Assembly: GCF_000798815.1 (NCBI RefSeq)
Contig: NZ_JTLD01000119.1
Location: 62,001-126,000, forward strand
Direction: 5' to 3'
Source: Alistipes sp. ZOR0009
GTDB taxonomy: Bacteria > Bacteroidota > Bacteroidia > Bacteroidales > ZOR0009
Length of the DNA: 64,000 nucleotides
A program made the translations under genes and the position numbers. Numbering within the stretch: the first letter of the stretch is position 1; each line of letters begins with the position of its first letter. Of this stretch, positions 42,283 through 50,787 are shown piece by piece. The notes below the pieces were generated by a model. It was not told the origin of the DNA, made no database searches, and was given only the letters and a program-made list of their open reading frames with translations.

Positions 42283-43920
42283 CTATCTCTTGGCTTTCGA
42301 TGCCACATATTTCTTCGTGTGCATCTCTTTTATTGCTCTCTTTAGAACATTGTCTATAGGCTCTATAAAAGGGTAAAAACCTTCATCATTCAAAGGGGTA
42401 TTACGCCCAATAAACGCTTTGATCTGAGCATCGATCAGTTTATACGATTGACCTAACTCCCTACCCTTTGGATAAACACCATTATTAACGGCAAATTGAA
42501 CAAACTGTCCCATTAGATTGTGACCCGTCAAGTATGCTTTTAGATTTCTTAATGATGTTATTTTTTGAAGATCATGCCTGTGTTTATCTGAAAAATCGGC
42601 GGTAAACTTAAAAATCAGGCTCTGCTCGTACACCTTTTTATAGAAATTTCCAACACCAACAGTATCTAAAGGAACAAAGATATCTGGCATAATACCACCA
42701 CCTCCATATACTATTTTTCCACTAGGAGTCTTATACTTTAACTTTTCGTTTTGCTTAATGCTATCTTGGTTTGCCATCTCTCCATGTGCGTAACGCTTGT
42801 TGAGATCCATGTAGTAGTCAACTCCATCACCAAGCTTGTATGGTTTCTGAATTGAACGACCTGTTGGCGTATAGTATCGAGCAACGGTAAGCCTAATGGC
42901 AGAGCCATCGGTTAAGCTAGCCTGCTCTTGCACCAATCCTTTTCCAAATGAGCGACGACCAATAATCATCCCTCTATCATTATCCTGAATTGCTCCTGCA
43001 ACAATTTCGCTGGCAGAAGCACTTTCCTCATCTATAAGAATTACCAACTCATCCTTTTTCGCAGCCCCATTAGACTCTGCATACAAATTCTGGCGAGGTC
43101 GCGCTTTCCCCTGAGTGTAAACAATCAAACTCCCTTCCGGCAAAAACTCATTAACAATTTTGACGGCCTGATCTAAATAACCTCCAGTATTCCCCCTAAG
43201 ATCCATAATAACTTTGGTCATGCCTTGATTATGCAACTTATCAAGAGCCTGCACAAATTCTTCATAGGTATCTTTCGCAAATTTAGAAATCTTGATATAC
43301 CCCACTCGAGGTTCTACCATATAGGCTACATCGACACTTTTAACAGGAATCTTCCCTCTTGTTATGGAAAAATTTATGAGTTGAGCCACGCCTAAGCGCC
43401 TAACACTCACTTTTACCTTAGAACCAGTTACTCCTCTCAGCCTTTTCATTATTTGGTCTTGAGGAAATTTTATTCCAGCAACAAGGGTATCGTTTATTTT
43501 CACAATCCTATCTCCAGACATGATTCCTACTTTTTGGGAAGGACCACCTGGTATCGTATTTAAAACTACAATTGTATCCTTGGGCATATTGAACTCTACA
43601 CCAATACCAGTAAATTCCCCGTCCAAAGATTCATTTACCCCATCCAACTCTTTTGCTGGTATGTAAACGGAGTGAGGATCCAAATTTGACATCATCAAAG
43701 GAATGGTTTTCTCTACCAAAGAATCCTTTGCTATGGTATCGACATACTCTTCCTCTATGTAGTTCATAATGGCATTTAGTTTATCTGATTTTGAACTAAA
43801 AAGCCGACTACGCTTAATGTCATTCTCTCGCAGCTGAAGGCCTATAAGAATTCCTACAATAAGCGAGGATGCTATTAAAATGGGAAGAAGAATATCGCGT
43901 TTCTTATTGTCGTATGACAT
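42283..43920 (-). CDS. ctpA: S41 family C-terminal processing peptidase
   Basis: A 545-residue exported or membrane-anchored serine peptidase (N-terminal helix about 9-26, ILLPILIASSLIVGILIG). It has a PDZ domain at about 90-175 (GIGVEFNMPKDTIVVLNTIPGGPSQKVGI begins it) and an S41 catalytic domain with Ser in EESASASEIVAGA near 304 and the base Lys in RRSFGKGLVQ near 330. The C-terminal 150 residues are an extension seen in Bacteroidota. Ctp enzymes trim C-termini of periplasmic proteins. The gene follows dCMP deaminase by 11 bases and is co-transcribed with it. Confidence 0.9.
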   Translation of the reverse strand: MSYDNKKRDILLPILIASSLIVGILIGLQLRENDIKRSRLFSSKSDKLNAIMNYIEEEYVDTIAKDSLVEKTIPLMMSNLDPHSVYIPAKELDGVNESLDGEFTGIGVEFNMPKDTIVVLNTIPGGPSQKVGIMSGDRIVKINDTLVAGIKFPQDQIMKRLRGVTGSKVKVSVRRLGVAQLINFSITRGKIPVKSVDVAYMVEPRVGYIKISKFAKDTYEEFVQALDKLHNQGMTKVIMDLRGNTGGYLDQAVKIVNEFLPEGSLIVYTQGKARPRQNLYAESNGAAKKDELVILIDEESASASEIVAGAIQDNDRGMIIGRRSFGKGLVQEQASLTDGSAIRLTVARYYTPTGRSIQKPYKLGDGVDYYMDLNKRYAHGEMANQDSIKQNEKLKYKTPSGKIVYGGGGIMPDIFVPLDTVGVGNFYKKVYEQSLIFKFTADFSDKHRHDLQKITSLRNLKAYLTGHNLMGQFVQFAVNNGVYPKGRELGQSYKLIDAQIKAFIGRNTPLNDEGFYPFIEPIDNVLKRAIKEMHTKKYVASKAKR

Positions 43921-43931
43921 TTGTTGGAAAT

Positions 43932-44378
43932 TTAAATGGTAATACGGTCTACTTGAATTCCTGCTTTCAGGAGTAGATCGATTCCATCTGTATTATGATA
44001 TAGGTCTATATAAACAACTCGTATGATACCTGCTTGAATAATCAACTTAGAGCACTCTACGCAGGGAGATGCCGTAATGTAAAGCGTAGCACCTTGACTT
44101 GAGTTATTACTTTTGGCGACTTTGCTAATGGCATTTGCTTCGGCATGCAAAACAAAAGGAAAAGTTTTACCCTCCTCGTCCTCGCACACATTGGCAAAGC
44201 CCGCAGGCGTTCCATTATATCCATCGGAAATTATCATCCGATCCTTTACGATAAGCGCACCAACCTTACGTCTTACACAGTAAGAATTTTTCGCCCATAT
44301 TCGAGCCATTTCAAGGTAGCGCTGGTCGAATTGAAGCTGTTTTTCGGTGCTGTTAGTCAATTCTTGGCATGAGTCCAT
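43932..44378 (-). CDS. Deoxycytidylate (dCMP) deaminase
   Basis: A 148-residue cytoplasmic zinc deaminase converting dCMP to dUMP for thymidylate synthesis. The zinc/catalytic signature is complete: His78-Ala-Glu80 in LHAEANAI, and Cys106 with Cys109 in SPCVECSKLI. TSDGYNG-type sequence (ISDGYNGTPAG) near 50-60 is typical of the dCMP/ComEB branch. It is the first gene of a two-gene unit with the S41 peptidase, a combination conserved in Bacteroidota by recollection. Confidence 0.9.
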   Translation of the reverse strand: MDSCQELTNSTEKQLQFDQRYLEMARIWAKNSYCVRRKVGALIVKDRMIISDGYNGTPAGFANVCEDEEGKTFPFVLHAEANAISKVAKSNNSSQGATLYITASPCVECSKLIIQAGIIRVVYIDLYHNTDGIDLLLKAGIQVDRITI

Positions 44379-44552
44379 ACCACAATTTTTTGGGGTGCAA
44401 AAAACGCAAACCCGTGGTTAAAATTCTGCAACAAGGCTAATTTATTCCTTACAACGATTAATTAGCAAATATAGAACTTTTCCCCTATTCCTGTTAGCAA
44501 CTATTTTACTTAACAAAATTTAAACGCGAAAGATTCTTCCTCATCCAAGAAA

Positions 44553-44582
44553 AATGGCTGCAGAAAATATTCTGCAGCCATT
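44553..44582 (-). terminator. Hairpin after the M13 peptidase gene
   Basis: AATGGCTGCAGAA at 44553-44565 pairs exactly with 44570-44582 across AATA: a 13-bp stem with an A-rich left flank. Confidence 0.8.
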
Positions 44583-44602
44583 ACCAATTCTATCATAACC
44601 GA

Positions 44603-46639
44603 TCACCATATTTTCACCCTTTGGTTTTCGGGAATATACATCTTATTGCCGGGTTTCACATTAAAGGCAGCATAAAAAGCATCAACATTTGAGAATGGTC
44701 CATTAACACGCACTTTTGCAGGCGAGTGGACATCCGTCATAATTTGGTTTGCAAGCGCCTCATCTCGATGATGCCCCAACCAGCCTAACGCATAACCCAG
44801 GAAGTAGCGCTGAGCTGGTGTCAATCCATTAATCTTTTTACCCTCCTTGTACTGCTTGGTTTTAGTAAATGCGTCCCAAGCAATTACAATTCCGCCTAAA
44901 TCCGCAATATTTTCGCCTTGAGTAGCCTCTCCATTTACATGCAAGCTATCAAGAACTACATACCCATTGAATTGCTTCACAATTTTCTGTGTTCTCTCTT
45001 TAAATTTGGCCTCATCGGTAGGCGTCCACCACTTGACAAGGTTTCCTTTTTCATCATATTGGCTACCTTGATCGTCAAAACCATGGGTAATTTCATGACC
45101 AATGGTTGATGCTGCAGCATAACCATAAACTATAGCATCATCAATATCATCATCACTCCACCCTGGTATTGTAAAGATTGCTGCAGGTAAACAAATCTCA
45201 TTATTGGAAGGATTGTAGTATGCATTGTAGGTTTGAGGTGTCATCCCCCATTCGCTTCTATCCACCGGTTTACCCAGCTTACTAATGTTATCTGCATACC
45301 AAAACTCACCTGCTCTTTTCATGTTTAGCACATAAGGACCTCTGTCAATCGTCAACTTGGAAAAATCCTTCCATTTATTAGGATAACCCACCTTTTTTGA
45401 GACCTTGGCCAGCTTATGAATTGCTTTTGCCTTAGTCGAATCGTTCATCCAGTCTAACTTCTTTATCCGCTCGCCAAAGGCTGCCTTCACATTTTCAACC
45501 ATATCCTCATAGCGCTTTTTTGTGTGCGCTGGAAAAAATTCCTTCACAAAAAGTTGACCTAAAACCTCTCCCATTGCACCTTCTTCTGCCCCTAGCACTC
45601 TTTTCCATCGGGGACGCTGTTCTTTTGCTCCAGAAATTACGGTTCCGTAAAATCTAAACGTCTCCTTATTAATTTCGTTATGAAGGTAAGACGAATACTC
45701 TCCAACTAAGCTTAACGTTAAGTACGATTTCCAAGTATCAATAGAAGATGATTTTAGGCTAGCAGCTACCTGCTTAAAGAATTCGGGCTGCCCTACAATC
45801 ACAGACTCAACCTTCTGGATTTTCATCATTGGAAACATTTTTGCCCAATCTATCCCTGGTGTTAACCGATTAAGATCAGCGACTGCCATCTTATTATAGT
45901 TTTTATAGGGATCACGTAGCGCCTCTAACTTACGCGAAGCCTTAGCCAAATTTTCCTCCAAGCTGTATATTTTACCAGCCTCAGAGGTTGGAAGTCCAAC
46001 CAACCTCAACATATTAACGAGGTAACCAGATTGGTACTCCTTCCTAATCTTACTTGTTCGAGCATCTGTATTAAAAAAATAGTCGCGATCTGGAAGCCCA
46101 ATTCCTCCTTGCTCCAAATAGAGAGCCATTACTGCTGAATTTTTTTGATCCTGACCGACATACATAGAAAACAAAGGCTGTATCCCAAGTGTATGCTGGT
46201 AGGCTACCTCTGCAAGCACACCTTCCACATTGCTTATTTTGGCAATTCGATCAAAATCTGACTTTAACGGACTAAACTTATCCCGCTCAATAGCAACGGT
46301 ATCCATTCCGCTATACCAAAAATCTCCAATTTTTTGAGCGTTACTTCCAACCTTTCCGCCATCTTTTAGGGCATCCTCGTTGATCTTCTTTAAGCGGTCA
46401 TAAATTTCATCGTTAATAACATTCCCAATCCCCCAGCTGCTGTAGGCCGCCGGAATAGGATTATTCTTTATCCATAAACCATTAGCGTATGAAAAAAAGT
46501 CATCAGCAGGATTTACCGTTGTATCCATCGTTGAAAGAAGCAAGTCTTTCGATTCTGATTTTGACTTCGAGCATCCCGCTGCAATTAAACCAAGAATGGC
46601 CAATCCTAGCAGCGATTGCCCAATAAACCTGTTGTTCAT
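44603..46639 (-). CDS. pepO: M13 family (neprilysin/PepO) metalloendopeptidase lipoprotein
   Basis: A 678-residue zinc endopeptidase exported as a lipoprotein (lipobox IAAGC, Cys23). The zinc motif HEITH is near residue 518 within TIGHEITHGFDDQGSQYD, and the third-ligand Glu is in ENIADLGG about 60 residues later. The NAYYNPSNNEICLPAAIF substrate-binding segment and the C-terminal VRVNGPFSN with W at the end are typical of M13. It degrades oligopeptides of a few kDa outside the inner membrane. It is monocistronic. Confidence 0.94.
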   Translation of the reverse strand: MNNRFIGQSLLGLAILGLIAAGCSKSKSESKDLLLSTMDTTVNPADDFFSYANGLWIKNNPIPAAYSSWGIGNVINDEIYDRLKKINEDALKDGGKVGSNAQKIGDFWYSGMDTVAIERDKFSPLKSDFDRIAKISNVEGVLAEVAYQHTLGIQPLFSMYVGQDQKNSAVMALYLEQGGIGLPDRDYFFNTDARTSKIRKEYQSGYLVNMLRLVGLPTSEAGKIYSLEENLAKASRKLEALRDPYKNYNKMAVADLNRLTPGIDWAKMFPMMKIQKVESVIVGQPEFFKQVAASLKSSSIDTWKSYLTLSLVGEYSSYLHNEINKETFRFYGTVISGAKEQRPRWKRVLGAEEGAMGEVLGQLFVKEFFPAHTKKRYEDMVENVKAAFGERIKKLDWMNDSTKAKAIHKLAKVSKKVGYPNKWKDFSKLTIDRGPYVLNMKRAGEFWYADNISKLGKPVDRSEWGMTPQTYNAYYNPSNNEICLPAAIFTIPGWSDDDIDDAIVYGYAAASTIGHEITHGFDDQGSQYDEKGNLVKWWTPTDEAKFKERTQKIVKQFNGYVVLDSLHVNGEATQGENIADLGGIVIAWDAFTKTKQYKEGKKINGLTPAQRYFLGYALGWLGHHRDEALANQIMTDVHSPAKVRVNGPFSNVDAFYAAFNVKPGNKMYIPENQRVKIW

Positions 46640-46761
46640 AGCAGTATATTTTAAATGTTGTGGTAAATATATACGAATAGCAGCAACAAGACACCATCGC
46701 GAGAAAATTTAGATAAGAAATTCACCGAAAAACACCTACCAACCACCAGCCAACCTCACAA

Positions 46762-47976
46762 TCATCTACGGATTACGGAGTGGTGATTGAACGAATATCC
46801 CAAAGAAATGAACGTACAGTTTGCTTTACGCGAAGGAACCATCTGAACGCCAAAACTGGCGTTGAATCCTTTATAAACATATGTTTTTGCCCCAATATTT
46901 GCGCACATGGTACTATAAAAACCTTCCGTCCTACTAAATATGTAGCCCACGTCCGCGAATCCAGAAATATACCCCATTGAAATCTCCAGCTTCCCAAGAA
47001 ATCCAGGAGAGAATCTTTTCGATATCTTAGATGGCTCATACTCATAGCTAACCTGAGCACTTTCCTTATCGATTAGCTGCTCTACAACAATACCTGTACT
47101 TTCATCATAAATCAAAGAAAGTCCGACCCCTGCTCTAACATAAGGCAAACCAACAAACATCAAAAAAGCATTTACATTTGTAGTCTTAAACGAATGGTCG
47201 ATAATTCCCGTTGACTTAGTATTTTCTGGCTGCCCCCGTATTTGACGAGATCCGTACATTACATTTAGGTCGTACTCAAAATGTGGTACCATCCTATAGT
47301 TCTGTTTTGTCCCTTTGGAGAAGCTAGTCTTATCTTCACTGAAATTGTAAAGGAGATCACCATACCCTCCCAACGTATTTAAGCCTGTATTCGGAAGCCG
47401 ATATCCACCATTGGAGTTGTGAGTAAACGTTACTCCAAACCGCGCTTGTATCCTTTTTCCCAAAGCATATTTCAGATAAAGATCTGCAGCAGCATGATAG
47501 TTATTTCGTCCTCCAAGTAGCCTATTCGCTGGATTATCATTCTTGTCATATGATTTCCATCGAAAGGCACCCCCGAGTTTTATCTCAAAACCTAGCGACA
47601 ATGCTTTGCTTGGCTCAAGGATAGTCAGCCCATAAGATAAGTAAATGGAGTAGGGATTCCCTAAAAAATCGGATTGATGAAAGTAGGGCTTATTGAAGCC
47701 TATACCAAAATAGGGATTGCCAAAAAGAGAGTCGACAAGAGCCGCCCGATTAGGCCTGAAGTACAGATTGACAGAAAATGATTCTGCATTTGGAAAGTGC
47801 AAATTCATATTGCGCGCATATTCAGGCCTAAAGACATAGCTGTAGCTACCTCCAGCAGAAATTGCAAGTGGCACAACCTGCCTAACGGATATGCTATCGG
47901 AAGGTTGAGCAGACAAGTAGCTCTGAGTGGTCGTACAAATCAAGAGCGCTAAAAATGCAGCTATTCTAACTCTCAT
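46762..47976 (-). CDS. PagL-like acyloxyacyl hydrolase (lipid A 3-O-deacylase)
   Basis: A 404-residue exported protein (signal to about residue 23, SYLSAQ) forming an outer membrane barrel. The catalytic signature of PagL is clear: FTHNSNGGYRLPNTGLN, with His186 and Ser188. PagL removes the 3-linked acyl chain of lipid A. The chain is much longer than the 150-residue Pseudomonas enzyme; the extra N- and C-terminal strands are usual in Bacteroidota. It is monocistronic, upstream of pepO in the same direction with a 120-base gap. Confidence 0.82.
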   Translation of the reverse strand: MRVRIAAFLALLICTTTQSYLSAQPSDSISVRQVVPLAISAGGSYSYVFRPEYARNMNLHFPNAESFSVNLYFRPNRAALVDSLFGNPYFGIGFNKPYFHQSDFLGNPYSIYLSYGLTILEPSKALSLGFEIKLGGAFRWKSYDKNDNPANRLLGGRNNYHAAADLYLKYALGKRIQARFGVTFTHNSNGGYRLPNTGLNTLGGYGDLLYNFSEDKTSFSKGTKQNYRMVPHFEYDLNVMYGSRQIRGQPENTKSTGIIDHSFKTTNVNAFLMFVGLPYVRAGVGLSLIYDESTGIVVEQLIDKESAQVSYEYEPSKISKRFSPGFLGKLEISMGYISGFADVGYIFSRTEGFYSTMCANIGAKTYVYKGFNASFGVQMVPSRKANCTFISLGYSFNHHSVIRR

Positions 47977-48161
47977 TATTAGAAATCATAAATAATAAAC
48001 AACAAATTATCCGCTAAGGGCATTTTGTGTTCAATATTTCTAGAAGAAGGTATGACCTTAAATCATCAAAAACACTCCATTTTAACAAATTCGCAAAAGA
48101 ATATTGGGCAACATTTCACGCAAGTGTTTGTTTACCTGTCTCTTTTTTTGAAACATGTTCC

Positions 48162-48182
48162 GTACTAAATTTAGTACATTTG
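48162..48182 (+). promoter_or_regulatory. Promoter TACATTTG overlapped by perfect 16-bp palindrome
   Basis: GTACTAAATTTAGTAC at 48162-48177 is a perfect palindrome whose last three bases run into the TAnnTTTG box TACATTTG at 48175-48182. The start codon is 17 bases further on. This placement fits an operator controlling the radical SAM/exonuclease pair. Confidence 0.6.
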
Positions 48183-48199
48183 TACGTTAAACCAAACAA

Positions 48200-49156
48200 A
48201 TGAGCAGCGAACCAACATTTTTATGGGGAGATAACCGTCGATTCAACTCGTACTCCCGATATTTTAAAGGGCTCTTTGGAGAGCGAGTTCAAAAGTTAAC
48301 CATCGATGCTGGCTTTACCTGCCCCAATAGGGATGGTAAGGTTGCACACGGAGGATGCACCTTTTGCCTAAACGACGCCTTCAACCCCTCATACTGTACT
48401 CCCGAAAAAAGCATCAGGCAACAGCTCGAAGAGGGCATTGAGTTTCATGTTAAACGTTACCAAAAAGCAACCAAATACCTCGCCTATTTTCAGGCCTACT
48501 CCAACACCTACGCTCCTTTAGAGCGACTAAAGGAGATATACAGCCAAGCATTTGAGGTTCCTGAGGTAATCGGAGTGGTCATTGGGACTCGCCCTGACTG
48601 TGTAGATGAAGAAAAGCTAGACTATTTTGCAGAACTCTCGAAAGATAAGTATGTAACTATAGAGTACGGTATCGAAAGTTGCTATAACAAAACTCTCGAA
48701 AAAGTTAATCGTGGCCATACCTACGAACAAGCCATTTGGGCAATCGAAGAAACAGCCAAAAGACATATAAAAGTTGGCGCCCATATGATTTTTGGGTTTC
48801 CAGGCGAAACTCGCCAAGAAATGCTCGCGCAAGCGGAGATCCTATCCAAACTTCCCTTAGATACAATTAAATTTCACCAACTACAGATATTTAAGGCAAC
48901 GCAAATGGCTAAAGAGTACGCACTTTTCCCTGAGCGATTCAGCTTCTTTGAGTTGGAAGAATATATTGATTTTTTTGTTCATTTTTTGGAACGACTAAAC
49001 CCAAAATTTGTTGTGGAGCGCTTTGCAGGAGAGGTACCTCCTCGCTTTCAGGCTGGTCCTGGCTGGGGAATGGTTCGCAATGAGCAGCTCGTTTCCATGC
49101 TCGACAAGCGTCTTAACGAGCTAAATACTTGGCAAGGTAGGCTATATCACCCTTAA
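48200..49156 (+). CDS. YhcC-type radical SAM protein (TIGR01212)
   Basis: A 318-residue cytoplasmic radical SAM enzyme of the YhcC family. The cluster cysteines are Cys41, Cys53 and Cys56 in FTCPNRDGKVAHGGCTFC, with the wide first spacing characteristic of the family and not the usual CxxxCxxC. FQAYSNTYAP and IEYGIES are further family landmarks. The reaction is unknown; a link to tRNA or sulfur chemistry has been suggested for relatives. The exonuclease gene follows after 20 bases. Confidence 0.9.
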   Translation: MSSEPTFLWGDNRRFNSYSRYFKGLFGERVQKLTIDAGFTCPNRDGKVAHGGCTFCLNDAFNPSYCTPEKSIRQQLEEGIEFHVKRYQKATKYLAYFQAYSNTYAPLERLKEIYSQAFEVPEVIGVVIGTRPDCVDEEKLDYFAELSKDKYVTIEYGIESCYNKTLEKVNRGHTYEQAIWAIEETAKRHIKVGAHMIFGFPGETRQEMLAQAEILSKLPLDTIKFHQLQIFKATQMAKEYALFPERFSFFELEEYIDFFVHFLERLNPKFVVERFAGEVPPRFQAGPGWGMVRNEQLVSMLDKRLNELNTWQGRLYHP

Positions 49157-49176
49157 CAACACCCAATACTAATAGC

Positions 49177-49749
49177 ATGTACCTATTTTTTGACACAGAA
49201 ACCACAGGTCTTCCCAAAAACTGGAAAGCACCAATCGAAGATTTAAACAACTGGCCTCGATTAGTACAGCTAGCATGGCTCGTGTACGACAGGAATGGAA
49301 ACCAAATCTGCGGCAAAGATTACATTGTACGTCCTGATGGGTTTACAATACCTGCAGATTCTTCAAAAGTACATGGAATTACCACAGAACGGGCAATCAG
49401 CGAAGGCATGCCGCTGGCATACGTAATGTCAGAATTTCAAAAAGATATCAATCAGGCAGAATACCTTGTTGCCCACAACATGAGCTTTGACGAGAAAATT
49501 GTTGGCGCCGAATTTCTCCGTTTACGCCAAGCAAACCCTGTTGCGTTCAAAAAGAAGATCTGCACCATGCAAAAGACAACTGACTTTTGCGCCATCCCAG
49601 GTCCATATGGCTATAAGTGGCCCAAACTATCGGAGCTGCATATCAAGCTTTTCAACAAAGATTTTGAAGAAGCACACAACGCCGCTGTAGACATTAATGC
49701 AACAGCCCGTTGCTTTTGGGAACTAAAAAAAATTGGAATAATACGCTAA
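49177..49749 (+). CDS. DnaQ-like 3'-5' exonuclease (DEDDh)
   Basis: A 190-residue stand-alone exonuclease domain. The DEDDh residues are visible: Asp6 and Glu8 in FFDTETTG, Asp in NMSFDEKI near 105, and His with Asp in EEAHNAAVDINAT near 167-172. It resembles the proofreading subunit of DNA polymerase III but lacks any other domain. It probably trims DNA or RNA ends. It is second in a two-gene unit with the radical SAM protein and ends in a strong terminator. Confidence 0.88.
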   Translation: MYLFFDTETTGLPKNWKAPIEDLNNWPRLVQLAWLVYDRNGNQICGKDYIVRPDGFTIPADSSKVHGITTERAISEGMPLAYVMSEFQKDINQAEYLVAHNMSFDEKIVGAEFLRLRQANPVAFKKKICTMQKTTDFCAIPGPYGYKWPKLSELHIKLFNKDFEEAHNAAVDINATARCFWELKKIGIIR

Positions 49750-49775
49750 AAAGGCAGCCTAGGCTGCCTTTTTTC
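49747..49775. terminator. Terminator hairpin
   Basis: AAAAAGGCAGCC and GGCTGCCTTTTTT around a TA centre: an almost loop-less perfect dyad with flanking A and T runs. Confidence 0.88.
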
Positions 49776-49796
49776 ACTTTTTCATTAATTTCTGAG

Positions 49797-50528
49797 CTAT
49801 TTCACTTCAACGAAATTCGATAGATTTTTCACCGTTTTGGTTACCTGTGCCGCCTTGTTAGACCAATCATAGGTAACTTCAAAAGTGCTTACGGTTCCAT
49901 TTTGATCTGTAGAGCTAACCTTTAACTTAACAGAAGTTTGCCCTTCTTTCTTCAGCTTGGTCAAATCAAAAGAAACAATGCCTCGATACCAGTATCTCTT
50001 CTCATCGCCATAACCATTTTGCCTAAATTGAAGGTTAACCGCGTCGCCGCCATTGTCAAACAAATCGCTATATACAAGGTTCACCATATGACGCTTATTA
50101 TAACCTGGGTATTCAAACTCAATATTTAGGTAATCAGAACCGACCCAAGCATCAAGAACTCGTAATGGGTCATTTCCAATACTATCGGCATTAGCTTGCG
50201 TAAGTTCCATCACGGGCTTGGTTAGCACTTGATATACATCGTTTAACTTGATATCGTGATCGTAGCGGCTATTGCCATCCGACAGAATAGTATAGTTGGC
50301 AACCACCCGTTGCCCATCCTTTGGATTGTACAACGGCAGGTTGGTCGCTGCAGGCCACAACTTATCGCCATTATCAAGTATCAGGTAAAAATCATTGGAG
50401 CTCTCTGAAATTTTATCTACGGTAGCCATACCTATCCAGTAGTTATCCAGCGAATAGCCGTCGTTATCGTCGCAACTTGTAAATGCGAAAGCCGATACTA
50501 GACCTAAAAGGAATATAATCTTCTTCAT
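49797..50528 (-). CDS. NigD-like lipoprotein
   Basis: A 243-residue lipoprotein (signal KKIIFLLGLVSAFAFTSC, Cys19). It matches the NigD-like family of Bacteroidales: an N-terminal OB-like domain with NYWIGMATVDKI and LILDNGDKLWPA, then GQRVVANYTIL, and a C-terminal beta-sandwich. The founding members lie in a bacteriocin-related operon, but most copies are solitary and of unknown function. The start at 50528 is chosen because it begins the signal peptide; an upstream Met at 50561 would add 11 unlikely residues. It is monocistronic. Confidence 0.82.
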   Translation of the reverse strand: MKKIIFLLGLVSAFAFTSCDDNDGYSLDNYWIGMATVDKISESSNDFYLILDNGDKLWPAATNLPLYNPKDGQRVVANYTILSDGNSRYDHDIKLNDVYQVLTKPVMELTQANADSIGNDPLRVLDAWVGSDYLNIEFEYPGYNKRHMVNLVYSDLFDNGGDAVNLQFRQNGYGDEKRYWYRGIVSFDLTKLKKEGQTSVKLKVSSTDQNGTVSTFEVTYDWSNKAAQVTKTVKNLSNFVEVK

Positions 50529-50730
50529 ACGATTTTGTTTGGTTCTACATGAACCTGACAAATATTGTGCCTTTCTGCTACAGCATCATGCTTATTTAAA
50601 AAGATTACCACCTACAAATGACATTTTTTAGATCTTGTTAGCTTATTTCATCATGGCTTAATAGCACTGACACATCCAGAAGACCATTCAAAATATTATC
50701 GTTCTTCGAGTTTTCCCACGGCTAGCCATA

Positions 50731-50760
50731 AAAAAGAAGCCCCGCTAATGCAGGGCTCCA
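50731..50760 (-). terminator. Terminator after nadB
   Basis: AGCCCCGC and GCAGGGCT form a short stem with one bulge, preceded by AAAAAAG on the plus strand. Confidence 0.65.
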
Positions 50761-50787
50761 AAATATAAGTTGAGTATGTCGCTACCA

